The position numbers were made by a program, and so were the translations under genes. The notes under the pieces are model-generated. The model did not search any database. It was given only the letters and a program-made list of their open reading frames with translations, and was not told where the DNA came from. Below are positions 1-5,042 of a DNA stretch of 7,222 nt, piece after piece (position 1 is the stretch's first letter; each line of letters opens with the position of its first letter). The stretch is from Candidatus Omnitrophota bacterium (lineage in GTDB: Bacteria; Omnitrophota; Omnitrophia; Omnitrophales; Aquincolibacteriaceae), in assembly GCA_023247135.1 (NCBI GenBank), contig JAHFHB010000094.1, forward strand, positions 1-7,222. Direction: 5' to 3'.

Positions 1-315
1 TGCGAAGCGAAAGCTATAAATATTGTTTTTGGGATGGGGAGCAGCGGCCCGCTTGTAAGTAGTACTAAATCAGAAACAGGGCACACGATCGGAGCTGCGG
101 GCGCAATAGAAGCTATTTTGACTGTCATGGCAGTCAAAGACGATGTGGCGCCACCAACTGTTAATTGCGATGAGGTTGACCCTAATTGCAATCTGAACAT
201 CATTCAAAAAGAAAAACGTTGCAATAAGATAAAGTTTGGCATGTCGAATTCATTTGGTTTTGGTTCCAATAACTCTGTTTTGGTGTTTGGTAAGGAGCCC
301 GCTTGCTATGGGTGA
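1..315 (+). CDS. Beta-ketoacyl-ACP synthase, FabF (KAS II)-like, 3' end only
   Basis: The frame is open from the first base, so the gene begins outside the window; 104 C-terminal residues are visible. Condensing enzymes of this thiolase fold join an acyl thioester to malonyl-ACP with loss of CO2. Seen here are EAKAI near residue 2, STKSETGH (residues 21-28), which carries the conserved Lys and the second catalytic His of the KAS II family, the glycine-rich GAAGAIEA that follows, and the C-terminal NSFGFGSNN loop, whose Phe gates the active site in FabF. The nucleophilic Cys and first His would lie upstream and cannot be checked. The stop overlaps the next gene's start by 8 bp (ATGGGTGA), indicating translational coupling with the carrier protein. 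It could be a primary FabF or a secondary-metabolism paralogue; the ACP and acyl-ACP-reductase-like neighbours favour a specialised paralogue. Confidence 0.93.
   Translation, partial: CEAKAINIVFGMGSSGPLVSSTKSETGHTIGAAGAIEAILTVMAVKDDVAPPTVNCDEVDPNCNLNIIQKEKRCNKIKFGMSNSFGFGSNNSVLVFGKEPACYG
292..297 (+). promoter_or_regulatory. Ribosome binding site deciding the ACP start
   Basis: AAGGAG lies 10 nt before the ATG at 308, inside the end of the synthase gene. It argues for 308 rather than the earlier in-frame ATG at 236, which would add 24 residues that overlap the synthase and do not look like ACP. Confidence 0.7.
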
Positions 316-574
316 TACTCAAACGGCCATATTTGTTAAGTTGAAAACTGTGATGGCCACGATTCTTAAGCTTGATATTTCAGAGGTTGATGAAATGACA
401 AGCGCTAAATCCTCGCTAAAGGATGACTTGGGCATCGATTCGGTAGAGAGTTTAGATTTTTTAGCGTCGATTGAGAACATGTTTTCTATTACCATTTTTG
501 ATCATGAGGCGCCCGATTTGCGGACTGTGCAAGATGTCATTGATTTGATTATCAAAAAACAAACGGTTCAGTGA
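308..574 (+). CDS. Acyl carrier protein (dedicated ACP)
   Basis: The 88-residue protein is the usual ACP length. It holds a growing acyl chain as a thioester on a phosphopantetheine arm in the cytoplasm. The hallmark DDLGIDSVESLDFLASIE sits at residues 39-56, and Ser45 (Asp-Ser) is the expected attachment site for the arm. A helix I-like stretch (IFVKLKTVMATIL) precedes it, and a C-terminal TVQDVIDLII helix follows, as in the PP-binding family. The residue after the modified Ser is Val rather than the very common Leu (DSL), which often marks specialised ACPs. The start is set by AAGGAG 10 nt upstream. The gene overlaps the synthase by 8 bp, and its TGA abuts the next gene's ATG with no gap, so synthase, carrier and reductase are almost certainly co-translated. 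I infer that this carrier serves its neighbours rather than bulk fatty acid synthesis. Confidence 0.93.
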   Translation: MGDTQTAIFVKLKTVMATILKLDISEVDEMTSAKSSLKDDLGIDSVESLDFLASIENMFSITIFDHEAPDLRTVQDVIDLIIKKQTVQ

Positions 575-1801
575 ATGGACCCCAGCTATTATTCAAAAGG
601 GCGCAAACAGGTTGGATTGCTTTCATTTCTGCGCGATATTTTAATTGCGCGATTCCCATTCTCGAACAAGTTCGTCGCAACTTATCTGGCGCCATACACG
701 CCCGATTATATTTTTTTAACGCACCCGCGTAATTGGCAAGATGTTCTCTCGACGTTCCCTTTTCTAAGGGCTTTATCGCGTTTTTTACCGCAGCGTGTAT
801 TAAAAGCCGTATTGACAATGGCGCCTTGCTATATCGTTGCTCGTGTGAATGGCCCCGGTGTTAAGCGGGGGTATGTGATTAGCGTTGTTGACTTGCCCGC
901 TGATTTATTTGCAAGCAGAGAATTGACAAAGCGGCGTATTGATAGTTGCCTTCATTTTTTTGAAAAAATTTGCAGCAAACAAGCTGTTGTTGGGTTAGCC
1001 GCTTGGTGGCCAATTATATCTAATGCAGGCCAATTGTTTGTTGATTGTTTACCGCAGCACAGTTATTTAAAAATCACAAATGGGCATACCGCTACACTGG
1101 CTTCACTTTACTTGTCTGTTATTGATCTAGCAGTCCTTCTTGGCAGTCCTCTGGATAGGACAACTGTTTTAATCGTAGGCGTTGGAAAGGTCGGGGGTGC
1201 GCTGGCTGAGTTGTTGTCGAACCGTATCAAAAAAGTCGGATTAGCTGATAAGAATAAAGTCCGAATAGCGTCTCTCAAAGCACAATTATTGCGCATGAAT
1301 CCAGGGCTTGCTGTGGAAGGTGTTCTTATCGGAGATCGGGTTGGGGAAACTGTTTTACTTCAACAATTACAAAATTATGACATTGCCGTATGCACGGCAT
1401 CCAATACTGAGTTGCTTGTTTCGAGCGATGAAAAATTAAGAAACTGTCTTATATTGGACGACTCTCGACCCGAAGCATTCCCGAGATTTTTCTCTTTCGA
1501 CCGACGTGTTGCGGTGCTTGAAGGTGGTTTGATGAATGTGCCTGGTGTGAAATTGGATTCCGACTTTGGTTTTGGCAGTGATAGCAACTTATTTGGATGC
1601 TTGTCAGAAGCTATTATTTTGTCGCTGGACGAGAAAAAAATATTATCACCCAGCATTGGTGAATTGGACAAGGATAATTTTTTTAGGCTGCTAGAGTTTT
1701 GTAAAATTTCTGGCATACACAGGGGGGATTTCAAGAGTGGGCAAACCACCATTGCTGATGCGGACATCTCAAAGCTTGCTAAACCCGCAGTGGATTTTTG
1801 A
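575..1801 (+). CDS. Acyl-ACP reductase-like (fatty-aldehyde-forming) Rossmann oxidoreductase
   Basis: This 408-residue protein starts on the base after the ACP stop. By eye it follows the layout of cyanobacterial long-chain acyl-ACP reductase (AAR, about 340 residues), which reduces acyl-ACP to a fatty aldehyde with NAD(P)H. An N-terminal substrate domain contains GYVISVVDLPADLF (residues 99-112), followed by RELTKRRID, a GLAAWWPII loop and NGHTATLASLY (169-179), matching the TGNTHTAY region of AAR. A Rossmann nucleotide-binding loop GVGKVGG follows at 202-208. Near the end, EGGLMNVPG (316-324) and LFGCLSEAIILSLD (339-352) match the AAR segment that carries the acyl-enzyme cysteine; Cys342 would be that nucleophile. 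About 60 extra N-terminal residues have no obvious counterpart. Neighbouring synthase and ACP genes suggest the substrate arrives on that ACP. No aldehyde-deformylating oxygenase is visible, so an alkane product is not implied. Alternative: a more distant shikimate-dehydrogenase-like reductase. Confidence 0.75.
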   Translation: MDPSYYSKGRKQVGLLSFLRDILIARFPFSNKFVATYLAPYTPDYIFLTHPRNWQDVLSTFPFLRALSRFLPQRVLKAVLTMAPCYIVARVNGPGVKRGYVISVVDLPADLFASRELTKRRIDSCLHFFEKICSKQAVVGLAAWWPIISNAGQLFVDCLPQHSYLKITNGHTATLASLYLSVIDLAVLLGSPLDRTTVLIVGVGKVGGALAELLSNRIKKVGLADKNKVRIASLKAQLLRMNPGLAVEGVLIGDRVGETVLLQQLQNYDIAVCTASNTELLVSSDEKLRNCLILDDSRPEAFPRFFSFDRRVAVLEGGLMNVPGVKLDSDFGFGSDSNLFGCLSEAIILSLDEKKILSPSIGELDKDNFFRLLEFCKISGIHRGDFKSGQTTIADADISKLAKPAVDF

Positions 1802-1807
1802 TTTAGC

Positions 1808-2749
1808 ATGTCGGTAGAACTTTTCCATTATCTGCTCATACACTGGCTTATCGCGATAGTCCCGATCGCGCTGGGCCTTTTCGTAGTAGCTCAGGACAGG
1901 CGCAATTCGCTATATCTCGCATTTCTACGATACAACTTAACGATTTCCTGGTGGGGCGCTTTCAACCTTGCCATGGAATATTCGGCAAATGCCCACGATG
2001 CTTTGTTGTGGGACAGGATGTCATTGCTAGGTATCGTTTTTATTCCCGCAAATTTTTTGCATTTTACTTGGATGTACAGCGGAAGGTCGGTTTATTACGA
2101 AAAAGTAATTAGGCTGTGTTATTTATTAAGCAGTTTTTTCTTTCTTTTTTCTTTCAGCCCTTGGATGGCCGAATCAGCAACACCAAAGCATGTCATCCCC
2201 TTCTTTACAAACCCCGGTTCCTTATATCATTTTTTTGTCATTTATTTTGTTGTTGTCATGACGACAGGCAATTTGTTGCTGTTTAAAGCATATTTAAAAG
2301 CAGATACACCCATGAGGAAAAGGGGTGTTCGCCTATTTTTGATTGCAACAGCCATTTCGACAATAGGTGGCGGCGGCAATTTTATGGTGCCGTATGAGAT
2401 ATACACGCCTATTCTTTTTCCCTACGGTGGCTATAGTTTTATTTTGTATGGATTGCTTATAACCTACACGATTTTACGTTACAGATTTTTAGATATAGAA
2501 CTGCTTATCAAGCGTACGCTTGTTTTTGCGGGGCTTTTGGCGGTGGTGATGGGGGTGGTGGCGGTTATTTCTTCCTTGGTGAATGGGGTTGTGGCGCGCT
2601 GGTTTTCTGTGCCGCCAACGGCGGTGGCAATGGGCAGTTCGCTGGTTGTGGTGGTGGTTTTTGATCCGGCGCGCAAATTGCTCGTGAATTGGACCGACCG
2701 GTTTTTATTTCAGAAAGGTCAGGACTTTAAGGTTGCGCTTAACCGGTAG
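1808..2749 (+). CDS. 7TM sensor half of a histidine kinase, ended by an in-frame TAG
   Basis: The 313 residues are dominated by hydrophobic segments: roughly 8-28, 38-57, 72-90, 103-120, 138-160, 174-195 and 205-223, then two more at 237-258 and 272-286. This matches the N-terminal 7TM region found in many bacterial sensor kinases. YRFLDIELLIKRTLVF (225-240) and FDPARKLLVNWTDRFLFQK (285-303) are the membrane-exit motifs of that class and normally lead straight into a GAF or kinase domain. Here a TAG stops the frame after LNR, yet the same frame continues without another stop through a complete GAF-kinase unit to 3988. No clear Shine-Dalgarno precedes the ATG at 1808, which lies 6 nt after the reductase stop, so translation may be coupled. 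GC content rises sharply near 2510-2520, inside the eighth hydrophobic segment. On its own this product could sense but not signal. Confidence 0.8.
   Translation: MSVELFHYLLIHWLIAIVPIALGLFVVAQDRRNSLYLAFLRYNLTISWWGAFNLAMEYSANAHDALLWDRMSLLGIVFIPANFLHFTWMYSGRSVYYEKVIRLCYLLSSFFFLFSFSPWMAESATPKHVIPFFTNPGSLYHFFVIYFVVVMTTGNLLLFKAYLKADTPMRKRGVRLFLIATAISTIGGGGNFMVPYEIYTPILFPYGGYSFILYGLLITYTILRYRFLDIELLIKRTLVFAGLLAVVMGVVAVISSLVNGVVARWFSVPPTAVAMGSSLVVVVVFDPARKLLVNWTDRFLFQKGQDFKVALNR
2747..2749 (+). other. In-frame amber codon splitting one histidine kinase gene
   Basis: The 1808 frame and the 2837 frame are identical, and TAG at codon 314 is the only stop in 1808-3985. Reading through gives a 726-residue protein with continuous domain logic: DRFLFQKGQDFKVALNR, the amber codon, then SQIIVSILEIDKIATTIL, which is the helical lead into a GAF domain. 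Related kinases carry an ordinary residue at this point. A single substitution from TTG, TCG, CAG, AAG, GAG or TGG would explain it. It may be a true nonsense mutation (pseudogene or split gene), a sequencing error, or readthrough. Confidence 0.85.
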
Positions 2750-2836
2750 TCGCAAATCATTGTCAGCATTCTTGAGATCGATAAGATTGCCACGACGATT
2801 TTAAAAACGCTGGAGCAGACACTGCGCCTTGAAGCG

Positions 2837-3988
2837 GTGGCCATTTTGATTAAAACGTCCGATGAAAAAAACTACCGTATTCTGGATGCCTACGGTGTGA
2901 ACGATCCGCGGCTTGAAATTCCCAACGAAGATTTGTTCGTGCAATACCTGGCCGAGCGTTCTGAGCTCATTAATCTACAGAGTGAGGGGCAGAAAAAGGA
3001 TTTGCCGCTTGAAATTTCTAACACCATGGCGAAGCTGAGTGCGCGCTTGGCCATTCCGCTCAAGGTGGAGCATGATCTGGTGGGGATTCTGCTGTGGGGA
3101 AAGAAAAAATCCGATCAGGATTTTACGCAGGAAGAACTCGACTATTTGCCTACGGTGGCGGCGCAGGTGGCCATTGCGTTCAGTTATGCGCGCGCGATTG
3201 ATATTTTGAAGAAGAGCCAGATTGACTTTGCGCAGCAGTCTAAATTGGCGGCGCTCGGCACGCTTTCGGCCGGAATCAGCCATGAGATCAAAAACCCGAT
3301 GAATCAAATTGGCATGGCGATCGACATGCTTAAGTTTAAGGAAAAAAACCATCTTTACGACCAGGCGGCGCCGGAGGAGTTTAAAAAAGAGGTTTTCGAG
3401 TCGCTTGAGCGCGTAGCCCATGATGTGAAAAGAGTGAATGATATTGTGGAGCGGCTCTCTGCGTTTGCCAAAAAGCCCAAGGAAGTAAAATTGGAAGATG
3501 TGAAGGTCGAGGAAGTGGTGGGCGGAATGCTTGCGATTATTGAAACCGAGTTTCGTAATCATCAAATCGAAGTGATTAAAGACTATGAGCCGGACTTACC
3601 CGTGATTCGGGCCGATTATCACGCGGTGGAAGAAGTCATGTTGAATCTTTTGGTGAATGCCCAGCATGCGATCAAGGAGAAGGGGGCGGGGCACGGAACG
3701 ATCACGATCTCCATCAAGAAAAATGATGGAAGCATTGAGGTGGGGGTCAGGGATTCTGGCGTGGGTATTCCCGCCGAAAATTTTGAGAAAATCTTTGATC
3801 CTTTTTTTACCACCAAAGATGTTTCGCGCAATCCGGACCCCAATGCGATTAAAGGCACGGGCCTGGGTCTTCATTTGATCCGTGAAATCGTGAAGCGCTA
3901 TGGCGGAAAGATCGCCGTTGAAAGCGTGCTGGGTGAAGGCACTTTGTTCCGTGTGTTTTTCCCAGCCGGCCATGGCGAACAAGATTGA
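2837..3988 (+). CDS. GAF / HisKA / HATPase half of the histidine kinase
   Basis: The cytoplasmic kinase unit is complete. Homology runs back to 2750, but the first usable start after the TAG is the GTG at 2837, which has no Shine-Dalgarno and probably encodes an internal Val. From that GTG (383 residues), a GAF-like domain covers about 1-120. HisKA follows with LGTLSAGISHEIKNPMNQI, where His149 (codon at 3281) is the phosphorylated residue. The ATPase has an N box (EEVMLNLLVNAQHAI, 265-279), G1 (DSGVGIP, 306-312), F box (FEKIFDPFFTTK) and G2 (KGTGLGLHLI, 339-348). All catalytic motifs are intact, so there is little sign of decay beyond the amber codon. It would autophosphorylate and pass phosphate to receivers, most likely the two response regulators at 4589 and 5043, beyond the toxin-antitoxin pair. 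If read as a separate soluble protein, it would lack its membrane sensor. Confidence 0.85.
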   Translation: MAILIKTSDEKNYRILDAYGVNDPRLEIPNEDLFVQYLAERSELINLQSEGQKKDLPLEISNTMAKLSARLAIPLKVEHDLVGILLWGKKKSDQDFTQEELDYLPTVAAQVAIAFSYARAIDILKKSQIDFAQQSKLAALGTLSAGISHEIKNPMNQIGMAIDMLKFKEKNHLYDQAAPEEFKKEVFESLERVAHDVKRVNDIVERLSAFAKKPKEVKLEDVKVEEVVGGMLAIIETEFRNHQIEVIKDYEPDLPVIRADYHAVEEVMLNLLVNAQHAIKEKGAGHGTITISIKKNDGSIEVGVRDSGVGIPAENFEKIFDPFFTTKDVSRNPDPNAIKGTGLGLHLIREIVKRYGGKIAVESVLGEGTLFRVFFPAGHGEQD

Positions 3989-4013
3989 CGATACGTACGT
4001 TATGTGGTACGCT
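3985..4013 (+). promoter_or_regulatory. Candidate promoter and operator of the toxin-antitoxin operon
   Basis: TTGACG (3985-3990, 5/6 match to the sigma-70 -35) overlaps the kinase stop codon. Seventeen bases later comes TACGCT (4008-4013), a weak -10 helped by an extended TG at 4005-4006. The spacer contains the perfect 8-bp palindrome ACGTACGT (3993-4000), and GTAC recurs at 4007-4010, giving two GTAC cores. YefM-type antitoxins autorepress at palindromes with a GTAC core, so this is a plausible operator. Not tested. Confidence 0.45.
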
Positions 4014-4019
4014 TTTGTC

Positions 4020-4025
4020 GGAGGT
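4020..4025 (+). promoter_or_regulatory. Ribosome binding site deciding the antitoxin start
   Basis: GGAGGT ends 5 nt before the ATG at 4031. This near-perfect site favours 4031 over the in-frame ATG at 4004, which lies inside the presumed promoter and would add nine residues (MVRFCRRSN) not seen in the family. Confidence 0.75.
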
Positions 4026-4030
4026 CAAAC

Positions 4031-4273
4031 ATGACAACTTTATCCGCAAGTGAAGCCAGAGTGCTCTTGTACCGGCTATTACGGCAAGTGGCGAAAACTC
4101 ACGAGCCTGTTCAAATTACGGGGAAGGAAAATAACGCTGTGCTCATCTCCGAGGAAGATTGGCGGGCTGTTCAAGAAACGCTGTATCTGCTCTCAATTCC
4201 AAAAATGAGGGAATCGATCCGCAAGGGATTGAAAACGCCCGTCGATGAGTGTTCCAAAGACCCTGGCTGGTAA
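4031..4273 (+). CDS. yefM: Type II antitoxin, Phd/YefM family
   Basis: This 80-residue protein is the usual length for the family. Antitoxins of this type bind and neutralise the paired ribosome-dependent RNase and repress their own promoter as a dimer. The N-terminal DNA-binding fold is visible: LSASEARVLLYRLLRQVAKTHEPVQIT aligns by eye with the ISYSEAR...HAPILIT core of E. coli YefM, followed by AVLISEEDWRAVQETLYLL (YefM: AAVLMS.EEY...ETAYLL). The toxin-binding tail is KMRESIRKGLKTPVDECSKDPGW, short and charged as expected. GGAGGT upstream fixes the start. The toxin gene begins 5 nt after the stop, the normal antitoxin-first order. The pair sits between a kinase gene and its likely response regulators, so it may have been inserted there. 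Confidence 0.92.
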   Translation: MTTLSASEARVLLYRLLRQVAKTHEPVQITGKENNAVLISEEDWRAVQETLYLLSIPKMRESIRKGLKTPVDECSKDPGW

Positions 4274-4278
4274 GACGG

Positions 4279-4539
4279 ATGTGGACGGTTGTTTTTACAA
4301 AGCAGGCGCAGAAAGATGCGAAAAAGCTGAGCAGCGCTGGGTTGAAGCCCAAAGCGGAGCAGCTTTTGGAGATCCTGAAAAAGAATCCGGTAGAGACTCC
4401 GCCTCCTTATAAGAAATTAATGGGCGATCTTGACGGGGCTTATTCGAGACGGATCAACATTCAGCACCGTTTGGTTTACCAGATTTTGAAGGGTGAGAAG
4501 ATTGTGAAAATTCTGCGAATGTGGACTCACTACGAGTAA
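4279..4539 (+). CDS. yoeB: Txe/YoeB-family mRNA interferase toxin, catalytic Glu apparently replaced
   Basis: The 86-residue protein has the RelE/YoeB fold: ribosome-bound enzymes that cut mRNA at the A site. DGAYSRRINIQHRLVYQIL (residues 52-70) and the C-terminal MWTHYE are diagnostic; Arg64, His84 and Tyr85 correspond to YoeB Arg65, His83 and Tyr84. The segment PPPYKKLMGDLDG (41-53) aligns without gaps with YoeB PEPLKHNLSG, which puts Lys45 (AAG) where YoeB has the general-base Glu46 and where close relatives read PPYEKL. One G-to-A change from GAG would produce it. The toxin may therefore be weakened or dead, although the reading frame and fold are intact. ATG at 4279 is preferred because the earlier in-frame ATG (4249) lies inside the antitoxin. 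There is no strong Shine-Dalgarno, so translation is probably coupled to the antitoxin 5 nt upstream. Confidence 0.9.
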   Translation: MWTVVFTKQAQKDAKKLSSAGLKPKAEQLLEILKKNPVETPPPYKKLMGDLDGAYSRRINIQHRLVYQILKGEKIVKILRMWTHYE

Positions 4540-4588
4540 AACTCGCACGAAACCTATCGACAGCTTTTGACTCGAAAGAAGTGGTTTA

Positions 4589-4963
4589 ATGAGCGGTGAA
4601 CAGGCAACGCTTTTAATGATTGATGATGAGGAAGACCTGCTCTATCAGTTTGAGTCGCTCTTTCGTTCCTTCGAGAACATCCGGTTTTTAACCGCGTCCG
4701 ATGCGAAGACCGGTATTGCAATCGCCAGGAAAGAGCAGCCGCGCGTGATCATGCTGGATTACCGCATGCCGCGCATGGATGGCGAAGAAGCCTTAAAGGA
4801 ACTCAAGGCTCTTTTACCGGAGTGTAAATTTATCGTGATGACGGGCTGGGAAGACGGACTGACGCGGGACCGGCTGGAGCGGATCGGGGTCGATGCTTAT
4901 TTCCCCAAACCGTTTAATCTTGAAGAAGTTCTGAATAAGATTCTTGGTTTTCTTAAAACGTAA
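4589..4963 (+). CDS. Single-domain response regulator (stand-alone receiver)
   Basis: The 124 residues form one CheY-like receiver and nothing else. The acidic pair Asp12-Asp13 (MIDDEED) binds Mg, Asp57 (VIMLDYRMP) is the phosphoacceptor, Thr85 (IVMTGWED) is the switch residue and Lys107-Pro108 (FPKPF) closes the site, so it should be phosphorylatable. With no DNA-binding or enzymatic output it must act by protein contact or as a phosphate shuttle or sink. The kinase half ending at 3988 is the nearest phosphodonor, separated by the toxin-antitoxin pair. The ATG at 4589 has only a weak purine stretch (GAAGTGG) before it. I see no convincing promoter or terminator in the 49 nt that follow the toxin. 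Confidence 0.93.
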   Translation: MSGEQATLLMIDDEEDLLYQFESLFRSFENIRFLTASDAKTGIAIARKEQPRVIMLDYRMPRMDGEEALKELKALLPECKFIVMTGWEDGLTRDRLERIGVDAYFPKPFNLEEVLNKILGFLKT

Positions 4964-4970
4964 GTTAACG

Positions 4971-5015
4971 CCCCACCCTGCCCTCCCCCGTCAATGGGAG
5001 AGGGAAAAAGTGGGG
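4971..5015 (+). repeat. Nested hairpin of a dispersed palindromic-repeat type, in the leader of the double receiver
   Basis: An inner stem pairs CCCTCCCCC (4981-4989) with GGGAGAGGG (4996-5004), with one C/A mismatch and a 6-nt loop. An outer stem pairs CCCCAC (4971-4976) with GTGGGG (5010-5015). The arrangement and wording (CACCCTGCCCTC...GGGAGAGGG) match a REP-like element common in intergenic regions of many bacteria. If translated, it gives the typical LTPHPALPRQWERE string, which explains the spurious upstream extension of the next frame. It fills the 75-nt gap between the two receiver genes and could trim or stabilise the mRNA. It is not a classical terminator because no T-run follows. 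Confidence 0.75.
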
Positions 5016-5031
5016 GAGAAGTTCGTCAAAC

Positions 5032-5038
5032 AAGGAGG
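5032..5038 (+). promoter_or_regulatory. Ribosome binding site deciding the double-receiver start
   Basis: AAGGAGG is followed by two adjacent in-frame ATGs at 5040 and 5043. Only 1 nt separates it from the first and 4 nt from the second, so 5043 is the better start. It rules out starts inside the repeat or at 4944. Confidence 0.75.
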
Positions 5039-5042
5039 AATG

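Noticed and set aside
2522..2665. G-rich run with repeated GGTGGTG, possible G-quadruplex or tandem repeat
   Set aside because: It is explained by Val/Gly/Ala codons (GTG, GCG, GGG) of a transmembrane segment; there is no regular repeat unit.
2975..3565. Minus-strand open frame of 196 residues opposite the kinase
   Set aside because: It lies wholly antisense to the GAF/HisKA coding region, is rich in His/Arg/Phe as expected for a shadow frame, and shows no domain logic.
4944..5042. Upstream extension of the double receiver to an ATG at 4944
   Set aside because: It would overlap the previous gene and translate the hairpin repeat (LTPHPALPRQWERE); AAGGAGG at 5032-5038 clearly sets the start at 5043.
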